DNA of 64,000 nucleotides from Acidobacteriota bacterium (GCA_016184105.1 JACPDI010000065.1:1-64000); one strand, 5' to 3'. Positions 18,007 to 30,169 are shown, counted from the stretch's first letter. A program made the numbers and translations. The notes: generated by a model not told the origin, from the sequence alone.

Positions 18007-18702
18007 TCACCCTCCCCCCACCGCATTCCGCACGATCTCGCTGACATTAAATCCCGCATGCGCGATGGCGGGAGAAACGATGCTGCGCCGCGTGATGTAG
18101 ATCGCGCCCCAGAAGGCGCCGAGCACGGCGGTGGCCACCGCGACGTCGCGACCCTGCTGCAGGTGGCCGAGCCCGAAGACGACGCTGAAGAGCCCGAGGC
18201 CGAGCCACGCGCCGCCGAGCGACTGCTGGAAGCGATGCAGGATGAAGGCGCGCTGAACCTCCTCGCGCAGCCCGCCCGCGATCATCACGACCACGGCGAG
18301 CACCGCGCGCTGGCCGGGCGTGCGCATCAGGTCCTCGAACGGATTCACGGCGACGTTATGCAGGGACGGCAGCGCCGTGCGGATCGTGACGATCACGGCG
18401 GCTGCGAGCAGAAAAGACGCCGGCACGAGCAGGATGCCGCGTCCCGCCTCGGGCAACACGGGTCGGGCACCGATGAAGACGTCAGGCGGCCGCTCGCCTC
18501 GTCTCGTCAGGAAGTAGATGACCAGCCCGACGAGCAGCGCCGCGTCGGCGAGCGACAGCAGCGCCACGAAGGCCAGCGACAAACCCCCGCCATCGGCCGC
18601 TCGCGGTCCCAGGCCCGCCGACCAGAGCACCGCCAGGACGAGGAACTGAGTCGGATAGCCGGAGCAGATCAGAACTTCCAGGAGGGCTCTCGCGCGGGAC
18701 AC
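18007..18702 (-). CDS. CPBP-family intramembrane glutamic endopeptidase
   Basis: A 231-residue membrane protein of the CAAX-protease/bacteriocin-processing (Abi) family. The catalytic motifs are GLREEVQRAF (EExxxR), FGLGHLQQG (conserved His) and the late HAGFNV. About six to seven hydrophobic helices are visible, including LAFVALLSLADAALLVGLVIYF and AVLAVVVMIAGG. Members cleave prenylated or other membrane substrates or act in immunity to self-made peptides; the substrate here is unknown. The GTG start at 18702 follows a TGGTAGCCT stretch six bases upstream on the minus strand, a weak leaderless-type promoter. Both neighbouring spacers carry heptamer arrays. Confidence 0.85.
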   Translation of the reverse strand: MSRARALLEVLICSGYPTQFLVLAVLWSAGLGPRAADGGGLSLAFVALLSLADAALLVGLVIYFLTRRGERPPDVFIGARPVLPEAGRGILLVPASFLLAAAVIVTIRTALPSLHNVAVNPFEDLMRTPGQRAVLAVVVMIAGGLREEVQRAFILHRFQQSLGGAWLGLGLFSVVFGLGHLQQGRDVAVATAVLGAFWGAIYITRRSIVSPAIAHAGFNVSEIVRNAVGGG

Positions 18703-18727
18703 GGGGGGAGGCTACCACCGCCAGGCG

Positions 18728-18833
18728 CCACGCGCCACGTGCGACGTGCCACGTGCGACGTGCCACGTGCCACGTGCGATGGGCGTCGGGGCACGTGGCA
18801 CGTCGCACGTGGCACGTCGCACGTGGCACGTGG
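18728..18833. repeat. Long palindrome of 7-bp repeats (seven forward, six reverse)
   Basis: Seven CCACGTG-type units at 18728-18776 face six CACGTGG-type units at 18792-18833 across a 15-base centre. The arms are near-perfect reverse complements in the same unit order. The array ends one base before the stop codon of the lipoprotein gene. Confidence 0.92.
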
Positions 18834-18834
18834 T

Positions 18835-19602
18835 CTACCGCGCCGTCGGCACGCGAATCGTGATGGGCGCGGTCAACCGCACGTTGAGGCTGGTGCCGGC
18901 CGGCACGCGCACCTCTTTGCCGCGCGTCGCGAGCACGACGCCCGTGCCGCCGGCGCCGCCGATCGCGGCCCCCTTGGCCGCGCCGTCGCCGCCGCCCGCG
19001 ATGCCGCCGATCACCGCGCCGGCGCCCGCGCCGACCGCGATCTTGGCCGCGTCCTGTTTCTTCGTGGCCGGGGCCCTGCGGGCGATGACGCCGGTGCGGA
19101 CGTCATGCCGCTCATCGCGCGCCTCGAGCGAGTTGAACCGGAACGCCACGCGCGCGCGCCCTTTCACGCGCCCCGATCGCGTCGCATCCGTCACGACACC
19201 CGACAGCCCGCTCCCAGCCGGGATCGCCTCGACGCCGTCCACGACCACGGCACGGCGCACGGTCGCACGCACCGGGTCTTCGATGTCGCTCGCATCGGAC
19301 GCCACGGTCGTCTGCAGTTCGACCGGAAGCACGGTGCCCGCCGGCAGCGTCAGCTCGCGATATTCCGGCTCTTTCGAAAACAGGCGGGAGATCGGGTTGC
19401 CTTCCGCGGGCTTCTTGTCAGTTCTGTCAGCCGAAGCGGCAGGATCGTGATCCGGGGCCACGGCGGGGCTGTCGGCCGGGCTCGCCGCCTGCGCGGTTTT
19501 ATCCGGATTTTCCACGGGCCGTGTGGTATCGGCGCGCGTATCGCACGCCGCCACGAGCGGCAGCGCCGCCATGGCGCCAATTGCACACAGTTTCGTCAGC
19601 AT
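18835..19602 (-). CDS. Lipoprotein with glycine-rich (glycine-zipper-like) segment
   Basis: ATG 19602 has GGAGG upstream and opens a lipoprotein signal (MLTKLCAIGAMAALPLVAAC). The 255-residue product has an acidic, alanine-rich linker, a beta region beginning LTLPAGTVLPVELQTTVASD (about residues 85-160), a glycine-zipper-like stretch IAVGAGAGAVIGGIAGGGDGAAKGAAIGGAGG (about 190-225), and a closing beta pair VPAGTSLNVRLTAPITIRV. Such proteins are envelope-anchored; function is unknown. The gene ends against a large palindromic heptamer array and is divergent from the response regulator. Confidence 0.72.
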   Translation of the reverse strand: MLTKLCAIGAMAALPLVAACDTRADTTRPVENPDKTAQAASPADSPAVAPDHDPAASADRTDKKPAEGNPISRLFSKEPEYRELTLPAGTVLPVELQTTVASDASDIEDPVRATVRRAVVVDGVEAIPAGSGLSGVVTDATRSGRVKGRARVAFRFNSLEARDERHDVRTGVIARRAPATKKQDAAKIAVGAGAGAVIGGIAGGGDGAAKGAAIGGAGGTGVVLATRGKEVRVPAGTSLNVRLTAPITIRVPTAR

Positions 19603-19708
19603 CTGAGCCTCCGAGCTCAGGTATTGCAACGGGTGTGCCCGGCGCGTTTGCGGTGTACACTCGCATTTTTGCCGGTACCACAGCCGAGATGTGTTGCCGA
19701 GTGGACAG

Positions 19709-21109
<1,401 letters not shown>

Positions 21110-21116
21110 GGCGCAG

Positions 21117-21144
21117 TCTGCCCAGTGCCCACTGACCACTGCCC
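21117..21144 (+). repeat. Four 7-bp repeats abutting the kinase start codon
   Basis: TCTGCCC, AGTGCCC, ACTGACC and ACTGCCC fill the spacer between the regulator stop and the ATG at 21145. No Shine-Dalgarno is present within them. Confidence 0.55.
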
Positions 21145-23001
21145 ATGTCCATCAAGGCCCGCCAGGTCCTCGGCGTCACGGTGCTCGTCGGCCTCGTCGT
21201 GGCCGTCCTGAGCGCCGTGCACCTGGCAACGCTCACGCGCCTGAGCCTGCAGGAAACCGATTCGCGGGGTGAGTTGCTCGCTAACGCCATCTTCCAGCGC
21301 GCCCGCGAGGTCGTGCCCGGCACGCCCGATCCCTACGGCGCGCTGCGAAACGATCCCGGGCTGCGCTCGATCCTCGAGTCCTCGATCGCCTACTCGAAGA
21401 ACGTCACCTACGCAGCCGTCGTCGATCCGCGCGGCGTGGCCATCGTGCACAGCTTCCCCGCGCTGCAGGGACGGGCGCTCGCCGAACAGGATCCTCTCCA
21501 CGATCTGCAGCAGGGCAACATCATCCAGATGCTGCGGGCGGTGTACACCGACCGTATCTTCGAGGTGCGGCAGCGGCTGCTGTTCGGCGAGCGGGACTTC
21601 GGATCGATCCGCATTGGCGTCTCGACGCTGCTCGTCAGAAACGAGCTCCAGCACGCGCTCCGGCAGGCGGCGCAAACGGCGTTGGGGCTGATGCTGCTCG
21701 CGATGCTGGTCGCGACGCTGCTGTCGCAGTGGCTGCTGCGCCCGATCCATGTCATCCGGGCCGGGTTGAGCCGCCTCGGACGCGGCGAGGCCAACGTCCG
21801 GCTCGACCTCCCGGCGGGGGACGAATTCGAGGAGCTGGGGACGTCGTTCGAGCAGGTCAGCGCCCAGCTCTCCGCGATGCGCGCCAAGGCCCCGGGGCAC
21901 TCGGAGGTGGAAACCGTCGTCGAGCGCCTCGAGGACGCGGTCGCCGTCTTCAACGCGAGCGGCGAGGTGCTGTTCGCCAATCCCGCGATGCGCGGGCTGC
22001 TGCCGCAGCTCGAGCAGTCGCGCGCGATCGACGTCCTGCCGCGGGATCACGCCGTGCGTGCCATGGTCGAACAGACGCTCTCGTCCAAGCGCGCGCAGGG
22101 CCCCACCACGCTCCGCCTCGCGTCGGGCGGGCTCGACACCGACGACGCCCAGAGCGAGCGGCTCGTGGCCGCCAGCCCGATCGAAGACACGGACCGCGGG
22201 TTCACCGGCGTCATGCTGATGATCCGCAACCTGGGGTACCTCGACCAGGTGCGGTCCACGCTGCAGTACTCGCGCAAGCTCGCGTCGCTCGGACGCCTGT
22301 TCGCGGGCGTCGCGCACGAGGTGAAGAACCCGCTGAACGCGATGACGATTCACCTCGAGCTGCTCCGAAACAAGCTCTCGAACCCCGGAGCAGCGCCCGC
22401 CCGCCCGGCGTCAAACCCGCATCCGGAACCCGCCAGCGCGGGCGTCCTCACCGCGAGCCCCGCGCTGAAACACGTGGACATCATCGCGACCGAGATCAAG
22501 CGGCTCGATCAGGTCATGGGAGACTTCCTGAAGTTCGCCCGGCCGGGAGAAGTCAAGCTCGAGCCCATCGATGTGGGGGCGCTGCTCGAGGACATCGCAC
22601 GCGTGATCGGCCCCGACGCGCACCGCGCAGGGGCCACCGTGCTCGTCGAGTGCGTTCCCGGGACGCCGCCGATCAACGGCGACCAGGGCATGCTTCGCCA
22701 GGCGCTCATGAACCTGGCGATTAACGCCTGCCAGGCGATGCCCGGTGGCGGCACGGTCAGCATGAGCTGCCGCCCGCTGTCAGGCGGCCGCGTCGAGATC
22801 GTGGTGGAGGATACAGGGCAGGGGATCCGCCCCGAGCACCTTGACCGAGTCTTCGACCTCTATTTCACGACAAAGGAAAAGGGGAGCGGGATCGGGCTGT
22901 CGATGGTCTACCGTATCGTGCAGCTGCATGACGGCGACATCGAGGTGCAATCGACACCGGGGGCCGGGACGCGGTTTCGGATTCTCCTGCCGAGGGCGTA
23001 G
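21145..23001 (+). CDS. Membrane sensor histidine kinase (NtrB-like partner)
   Basis: A 618-residue kinase. Two transmembrane helices (about residues 8-30 and 178-196) enclose a roughly 145-residue periplasmic sensor; then a HAMP-like linker (RPIHVIRAGLSRLGRGE), a PAS-like domain (about 255-345), HisKA with phospho-acceptor His in GVAHEVKNPLNAM, and an HATPase domain with NLAINACQAM, VEDTGQGI and EKGSGIGLSMVYRIV. The central insert of about 30 residues after HisKA (PGAAPARPASNPHPEPAS) is proline-rich. It should phosphorylate the upstream NtrC-type regulator. The signal sensed is unknown. The start has no Shine-Dalgarno. Confidence 0.93.
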   Translation: MSIKARQVLGVTVLVGLVVAVLSAVHLATLTRLSLQETDSRGELLANAIFQRAREVVPGTPDPYGALRNDPGLRSILESSIAYSKNVTYAAVVDPRGVAIVHSFPALQGRALAEQDPLHDLQQGNIIQMLRAVYTDRIFEVRQRLLFGERDFGSIRIGVSTLLVRNELQHALRQAAQTALGLMLLAMLVATLLSQWLLRPIHVIRAGLSRLGRGEANVRLDLPAGDEFEELGTSFEQVSAQLSAMRAKAPGHSEVETVVERLEDAVAVFNASGEVLFANPAMRGLLPQLEQSRAIDVLPRDHAVRAMVEQTLSSKRAQGPTTLRLASGGLDTDDAQSERLVAASPIEDTDRGFTGVMLMIRNLGYLDQVRSTLQYSRKLASLGRLFAGVAHEVKNPLNAMTIHLELLRNKLSNPGAAPARPASNPHPEPASAGVLTASPALKHVDIIATEIKRLDQVMGDFLKFARPGEVKLEPIDVGALLEDIARVIGPDAHRAGATVLVECVPGTPPINGDQGMLRQALMNLAINACQAMPGGGTVSMSCRPLSGGRVEIVVEDTGQGIRPEHLDRVFDLYFTTKEKGSGIGLSMVYRIVQLHDGDIEVQSTPGAGTRFRILLPRA

Positions 23002-23030
23002 AGTTTCAGGGCCAGAGGCCAGGGATAGTC

Positions 23031-23627
23031 ATGCGACGTTCGCAGTTGTCAGCCATCGGTCTTCTGTTTTCCGGCGTCGCGCTGTCGGCGGCCTGCTCGA
23101 GCATGCAGGCGAGCGCGAAGCGTGAGCCGCTCGTGGTGCCGCCTGCGCCGCCGCGCGTGATTGCGCCGGCGCCCACTGCTCCCACCGAAGAGCCTGTCGC
23201 CGTGCACGAGCCGGTGCCGCCGCTGCCGCGCCCGTCGCGCCCGGCGCGCGAAACGCCACGCGCCGATCCCAAGGCGCCGGCGTCCGCCGAGCCGCAGGTG
23301 CCTGTGGGGCCAACTGAGGCCGAGTCGCAAGCGAAACCGGCGGCAGCGGCATCGGCGCCCGGCGTTTCCGCGCCCGAACTGCGCACCGTGGAGACGCCAG
23401 ACGATGTGGAGGCGACGCGGCAGGTGAGGGACACCATTGAGCGCGCGGGACGAACGCTGTCGGGGATCGATTACCGCGCGCTGCCGAAGCCCTCGCAGGT
23501 GCAGTACGACATGGCCAAGCGATTCATCGAGCAATCCGAAGAAGCGCTGAAGGCGCGGAACTTCACGGCCGCCAAGCTCATGGCGGAGAAGGCCGCCACC
23601 ATCGCGAAAGAGCTGTCGGGGCGGTAA
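23031..23627 (+). CDS. Proline/alanine-rich lipoprotein
   Basis: A lipoprotein signal ends in LSAAC (about residue 22). Residues 30-130 form a proline/alanine/glutamate-rich linker. The last 70 residues are helical and soluble (YDMAKRFIEQSEEALKARNFTAAKLMAEKAATIAKEL), resembling the DUF4398/TPR-like tails of envelope lipoproteins. The linker could span the periplasm. It follows the two-component pair by 29 bp and is likely co-transcribed. Function unknown. Confidence 0.7.
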   Translation: MRRSQLSAIGLLFSGVALSAACSSMQASAKREPLVVPPAPPRVIAPAPTAPTEEPVAVHEPVPPLPRPSRPARETPRADPKAPASAEPQVPVGPTEAESQAKPAAAASAPGVSAPELRTVETPDDVEATRQVRDTIERAGRTLSGIDYRALPKPSQVQYDMAKRFIEQSEEALKARNFTAAKLMAEKAATIAKELSGR

Positions 23628-23770
23628 TTTCACCGCGGCACGCGCAGAACGCGCAGAAATCATGAGCGTGGCTCTGCGAGCTCTGCGGTTTCCTCCGTCA
23701 GGGCCGCTTCGGCGGGCTCGAGTCGACCAAGCTGTGAAAAATAGGGCAACCGCAGGAAGGCCCAGCAAAT

Positions 23771-23818
23771 ACGCGCTATCTTGCGCGTGACCTAATTATC
23801 GGACACAATTAGTAGTGG
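23771..23818 (+). promoter_or_regulatory. Candidate tandem NrdR boxes upstream of nrdJ
   Basis: ACACAATTAGTAGTGG at 23803-23818 matches 13 of 16 positions of the NrdR consensus ACACWATATATWGTGT. A weaker palindromic copy, ACGCGCTATCTTGCGC at 23771-23786, matches about 10 of 16 and starts exactly 32 bp earlier, the spacing seen for paired NrdR sites. They lie just before the -35 of the nrdJ promoter. The rest of the 390-bp gap 23628-24017 shows no riboswitch or gene. Confidence 0.5.
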
Positions 23819-23825
23819 ATCGCGC

Positions 23826-23854
23826 TTGACATCAGTGTGACGCAGGCGCATATT
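23826..23854 (+). promoter_or_regulatory. Candidate sigma-70 promoter of nrdJ
   Basis: A perfect TTGACA (23826-23831) and CATATT (23849-23854) are separated by 17 bp. The predicted leader of about 155 bases ends at the nrdJ ATG with AGCGAGG 7 bases upstream. Confidence 0.55.
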
Positions 23855-24017
23855 TGACCGCCGAACGCGAGGTACTGCGAAGCGATCCCAGCGCTGGCGC
23901 GAGCGTTCAATTCCAATCATTTTGCGGCCAGCGGCCAGACCGCGGGGGGCGGTGTGGACGTGTATTCCCAGGGGCCGGCGGCCGACGCCGTGGGGCCCCG
24001 TCGAGCGAGGTTTCAGC

Positions 24018-26858
<2,841 letters not shown>

Positions 26859-26902
26859 TTGAGAGCCGAGGAGGCGCGGAACATGCGCATCATCGTCTGG
26901 GG

Positions 26903-26947
26903 CTGAAACACGAAGGGCCGGCATGTTGCCGGCCCTTCGTGTTTCAG
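26903..26947. repeat. 45-bp near-continuous palindrome downstream of nrdJ
   Basis: A perfect 21-bp inverted repeat (arm beginning CTGAAACACGAAGGG) with a 3-base loop (TGT). There is no T run after it, so it is more like a REP/palindromic repeat or mRNA 3' end structure than a canonical terminator. The remainder of the spacer to 27068 holds only a 7-bp stem (CCCCTCC/GGAGGGG, 26985-27002). Confidence 0.85.
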
Positions 26948-27068
26948 CGCCCTTGCGAACTGCCGGGCTTGCTGGCACACCCCGCCCCTCCCGCAGGAGG
27001 GGGACCGATGCCTGCGGCGTCCGCGGCCGCCGGCGCGTCGGGGGTGTCTAAACCTTCTGGAGGCAGCC

Positions 27069-27224
27069 ATGAGGCACCACCAGTTTGTCTCCGATACTCG
27101 CCACGCGCACTCCGGGCCAGGACCCATCGCGACCCTCGGCTGGACCGAGTTCGCGATCGCTGCCGCGATTATCGCGGCGGTGCTCCTCCTGGCCGGCATC
27201 GTGATCTTCCCCTGGTTCCAGTAG
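27069..27224 (+). CDS. 51-residue single-pass membrane microprotein
   Basis: ATG 27069 has GGAGG five bases upstream, a near-ideal ribosome site. The product starts MRHHQFVSDTRHAHSG, has a His-rich N-terminus and one transmembrane helix (about residues 29-48, AIAAAIIAAVLLLAGIVIF), ending WFQ. Too short for most gene finders; family not recognised. It could be a small membrane regulator or subunit. Confidence 0.6.
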   Translation: MRHHQFVSDTRHAHSGPGPIATLGWTEFAIAAAIIAAVLLLAGIVIFPWFQ

Positions 27225-27243
27225 CCGCCCCGTTGGCCTGGCG

Positions 27244-27249
27244 TATGAT
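27244..27249 (+). promoter_or_regulatory. Candidate -10 box (TATGAT) for the 28-residue microprotein
   Basis: TATGAT ends 7 bases before ATG 27257, the spacing seen at other starts in this window. Confidence 0.35.
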
Positions 27250-27256
27250 GGTGCGG

Positions 27257-27343
27257 ATGGACTACGCCGTCCCTCTGCTCATCCTCGCGGCCTACTTCGT
27301 CCTGCAGTCGTGGATTCTGCCGAAAATGGGCGTGCCCACGTGA
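27257..27343 (+). CDS. 28-residue membrane microprotein
   Basis: Encodes MDYAVPLLILAAYFVLQS followed by WILPKMGVPT: a single hydrophobic helix with a Trp/Lys interface and a conserved-looking end. Two earlier in-frame ATGs (27245, 27248) overlap the TATGAT box, so 27257 is favoured. Codon use matches its neighbours. No family recognised with confidence. Confidence 0.45.
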   Translation: MDYAVPLLILAAYFVLQSWILPKMGVPT

Positions 27344-27404
27344 GCCGTCCCGCAACCGCGCCGGTCGGCGCGAGAGGACGAGAAAACTCCCGGCTAGATC
27401 CCGT

Positions 27405-27773
27405 GTGACCCGCATGGAGTGCTCAATCAATACAGCGAAGGCGTTCCTGCTGATCGCCGTGGCGGCCGTGGACGGGTCGTTTGCGGAGGAAGAGATGGGC
27501 GCGATCAAGCCGGCGCTGATGCATTCCGGATTGCGCGACGCGGAGGCGGACACGGCGCTTCGAGCGGCGCTCCACCTCTATCGCGAGTCGCTCGGCGGGA
27601 CCCGCCTCGAAGACGCGCTCCTGGACTGCGCCGCTCGTCTCAAGGACGCGCTTGCCGTCGCGGACCGGCGCGCGTTCATGACCTCTCTTGTGGATGCCGC
27701 GCTTGCCGACGATCGCTTTCAGCACAACGAGCACGCGTTCTTGAAGACACTCGGCACCGCCTGGGAACTGTAA
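27405..27773 (+). CDS. TerB-like helical protein
   Basis: A 122-residue all-helical protein resembling the TerB/DUF533 fold: AFLLIAVAAVDGSFAEEEM (with the acidic DG-F--EE pattern after the first helix) and a second similar pair near the end (ALADDRFQHNEHAFL). TerB domains occur in tellurite-stress and membrane-linked signalling complexes, binding metal through acidic residues. GTG 27405 or ATG 27414 could start it. No ter operon genes are nearby, so the role is open. Confidence 0.55.
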   Translation: MTRMECSINTAKAFLLIAVAAVDGSFAEEEMGAIKPALMHSGLRDAEADTALRAALHLYRESLGGTRLEDALLDCAARLKDALAVADRRAFMTSLVDAALADDRFQHNEHAFLKTLGTAWEL

Positions 27774-27818
27774 GCTCCCCGCACAGATGTTGGAGCAGTG
27801 TCCTAAAATTAGACCTAT

Positions 27819-27837
27819 CGCTGGCGCTCCGCCAGCG
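27819..27837. other. Small perfect hairpin
   Basis: CGCTGGCG and CGCCAGCG flank CTC. The spacer 27774-27939 contains only this stem; there is no T run, so termination is uncertain. Confidence 0.35.
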
Positions 27838-27939
27838 CTCCCTCCACACTAAGTCCCTGCGAACATAGCAGTTGAGCGTCGCCAGCCCCGCTTTCGCCGA
27901 GGGCACCTACCTTGCTGTGTCAGGGCCGGGAAGCTTGCC

Positions 27940-28590
27940 TTGTTCGCCACAGACTGTCCACACTGCCACGATCGACGGGCGCTGGAAAACGTATCCGTCA
28001 CGCCATTCCACATCTGGATTCACTGCCAGTCGTGCGGACACGTCTGGAGCCGCGCGCCGCTGGCCTACGCGTTGGCGCGGTTCGTCACCCGCCTGCGTGA
28101 AGGGGAGCAGCCGGCGGAGCGTCCGGCCGAGCGTCCCATCGAACTGCCGCCGGCCGCCGGCGAGCCTGCGATGCTGTGCTTTGAGGATCTGCCCGCAGCG
28201 CGCCGCGTGAGCGCCGGAGAAGACATGGAAGCGTGGCTGCGCCAGGGGGATGCCGACGGGCCGCCGCGGTTCCACGGGCCGGAGGACGTGTCGCACTGGC
28301 TGGACTCGGATCCGTTCGGCGGCCGCACGCAGGAGCAGCGGGCGGCGCGGAACGCGGCGGACGAGGAATTCTTCCTCCCGCGCGTCGCGCGACCGGCTCC
28401 GGCCACGCTGGCGGAGCGGCTGGATGCGTTCCACGATGGCCTCGTGCGGCTGGAGGCGTTTGTCGCCAACTACACGCGGCGCGAGGAAGTGGAAGCGCAG
28501 CGGGCGATGGCGGAGATCGAGGCCGCCGCGGCGCAGCATGCGTCCGCGTCCGCGAAACGGGCGACCGTCCTGCGCTTCAAGGTGAGCTGA
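27940..28590 (+). CDS. Zinc-ribbon hypothetical protein
   Basis: A 216-residue protein with an N-terminal zinc ribbon: CPHCHDRR and, 20 residues on, CQSCGHVWSR. The middle is acidic and proline-rich, while the end is a charged helical segment (LAERLDAFHDGLVRLEAFV and EEVEAQRAMAEIEAAAAQ), probably coiled coil. The TTG start follows GGGAAG. Not recognised beyond the ribbon; binding to nucleic acid or a partner protein is a guess. Confidence 0.5.
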   Translation: MFATDCPHCHDRRALENVSVTPFHIWIHCQSCGHVWSRAPLAYALARFVTRLREGEQPAERPAERPIELPPAAGEPAMLCFEDLPAARRVSAGEDMEAWLRQGDADGPPRFHGPEDVSHWLDSDPFGGRTQEQRAARNAADEEFFLPRVARPAPATLAERLDAFHDGLVRLEAFVANYTRREEVEAQRAMAEIEAAAAQHASASAKRATVLRFKVS

Positions 28591-28626
28591 TCCCGCCCGC
28601 CGGTTCTTCACGACACCCGCCACTGG

Positions 28627-28635
28627 TGCTACGCT
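28627..28635 (+). promoter_or_regulatory. Candidate extended -10 (TGcTACGCT)
   Basis: TG plus one base plus TACGCT ends 10 bases before ATG 28646. Confidence 0.35.
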
Positions 28636-28645
28636 GTCCAGCCGA

Positions 28646-29599
28646 ATGGCGCGACATCGTTTCCGCACGGCCCTCCCGTGGGTGCTCGCTGCACTCGTGG
28701 CGCACGCCTCCGCGTTCGCGCCGGCGCTGCCGCGCGCGAAACCGGACGACGCCGGCGTTTCCTCGGAGCGCCTCGCCCGCCTGACGCAGGCGCTCGACGC
28801 GTACGTGGAGAACGGGCACCTCGCCGGCGGCGTCGCGCTGGTGCTGCGCGACGGGAAGATCGTCTACTCGCGTGCCTTCGGCCACCGCGATCGCGAGGCA
28901 GCCGCCCCGATGCAGCCCGACACGATCTTCCGGATCGCCTCGCAGACCAAGGCGCTCGTGAGCGTCGCGGCCATGATGCTGCAGGAAGACGGGCGCCTGG
29001 TGCTGTCCGATCCGGTCGGCCGGTACCTCCCCGAGTTCGCGGGCACGACGGTGGCCGTTTCGCGCGACGGCGGCGGCTACGATGTCGTGAAGGCGAAGCG
29101 GCCGATCACGATTCGCGATCTCCTGACGCACGCGGCCGGTATCGGGTACGGCGGGGGCGTGGCCGCCGATCGATGGAAGGCCGCCGGGATCGAGGGATGG
29201 TATTTCGCCAATCGCGATGAACCGATCGGCGCGACCGTTTCGCGCATGGCGGCTCTTCCCTTCGACGCGCAGCCCGGCGAGCGGTGGGTGTACGGCTACG
29301 CCACCGACATCCTCGGCGCCATCGTCGAGCGAGTGAGCGGCGAGACGCTCGAGGCATTTCTCCAGGCGCGCTTCCTCACGCCGCTCAGGATGATGGACAC
29401 GCCTGAGCCTGCCCGTTCCCCGCCGAAGGCTGCGGCGCCCGCAGCGGGTCGGGTAAAATGCGCGAATGATCACACCATCCGCTTCAATTCTCGTGATGGC
29501 CGCGGCACTGCTGCCGCCGGCCGCCATGGCGCAGGAGACGGGGAAGGCCGCGCTGAAGAACCCGGCGGCACTCACCGAAACGGCCCCGGCGACCTATAA
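28646..29599 (+). pseudogene. Truncated serine hydrolase (beta-lactamase/class C esterase family)
   Basis: The first roughly 250 residues are a typical secreted class C-type hydrolase: signal peptide, catalytic IASQTK (SxxK), LLTHAAGI, VYGYATDILGAIVERVSGETLEAFL and the usual LTPLRMMDT, which in relatives is followed by another 120-200 residues including the H/K-G-G motif. Here homology stops at about base 29402 and the frame runs on in Arg/Gly-rich nonsense over the start of the cyclophilin gene. It has therefore lost its C-terminal part by deletion and is probably inactive. Confidence 0.75.
29454..29459 (+). promoter_or_regulatory. Candidate -10 box (TAAAAT) of the cyclophilin gene
   Basis: TAAAAT ends 6 bases before ATG 29466, in an otherwise GC-rich stretch. 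Confidence 0.3.
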
Positions 29600-30134
29600 G
29601 GTCCGCTTCGACACGACGGCGGGCCCATTCCTCGTCGAAGTGCAGCGCGCCTGGGCGCCGCACGGCGCCGATCGTTTCTACAACCTCGTGAAGAACGGCT
29701 TCTACGACGATGCGCGGTTTTTCCGGGTGATTTCCGGCTTCATGGTGCAGTTTGGCATTCATGGCGATCCCGCCGTGTCGGCCGTGTGGCAGGGCGCGAG
29801 GCTTCCCCGCGACCCGGTGAAGCAGAGCAACAAGCGCGGCTACATCACCTACGCGATGGGCGCCTCGCCGGATACACGCACGACGCAGGTGTTCATCAAC
29901 TTCGCGGACAACTCGAACCTGGACAGCATGGGGTTCGCGCCGTTCGGCCGCGTGGTGTCGGGCATGGACGTCGTTGACAAGATTTACAGCGACTACGGCG
30001 AAGGGGCGCCGCGCGGGCGCGGGCCCGGCCAGGGGCGCATCCAGATGGAAGGGAACGCCTACCTGGCCAAGGAGTTCCCGAAGCTCGATTCGATCAAGAA
30101 GGCGACGATCGAGAAGGACGAGGCCGGGCAGTAG
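29466..30134 (+). CDS. Exported peptidyl-prolyl cis-trans isomerase (cyclophilin type)
   Basis: A 222-residue protein with signal peptide (SILVMAAALLPPAAMA) and a cyclophilin domain from about residue 43: VRFDTTAGPFLVEVQRAWAP, ADRFYNLVKNGFYDDARFFRVI, GFMVQFGIHGDP, GYITYAMG, TQVFINFADNSNLDSMGFAPFGRV and GMDVVDKI. Arg in the RFFRV block and the QVFINF strand match the active groove. It catalyses proline isomerisation in the periplasm. The C-terminal 25 residues are charged and lack a known fold. Confidence 0.9.
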   Translation: MITPSASILVMAAALLPPAAMAQETGKAALKNPAALTETAPATYKVRFDTTAGPFLVEVQRAWAPHGADRFYNLVKNGFYDDARFFRVISGFMVQFGIHGDPAVSAVWQGARLPRDPVKQSNKRGYITYAMGASPDTRTTQVFINFADNSNLDSMGFAPFGRVVSGMDVVDKIYSDYGEGAPRGRGPGQGRIQMEGNAYLAKEFPKLDSIKKATIEKDEAGQ

Positions 30135-30169
30135 ATGATGCCGACGTGCGCCGTGCCAGCATCACGCCG

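Noticed and set aside
17404-18833. Possible CRISPR array
   Set aside because: Units are 7 bp with no spacers and no cas genes nearby.
23628-24017. Cobalamin riboswitch before nrdJ
   Set aside because: I could not find the B12-box or a matching multi-stem arrangement; the region is better explained by the promoter and NrdR-like boxes.
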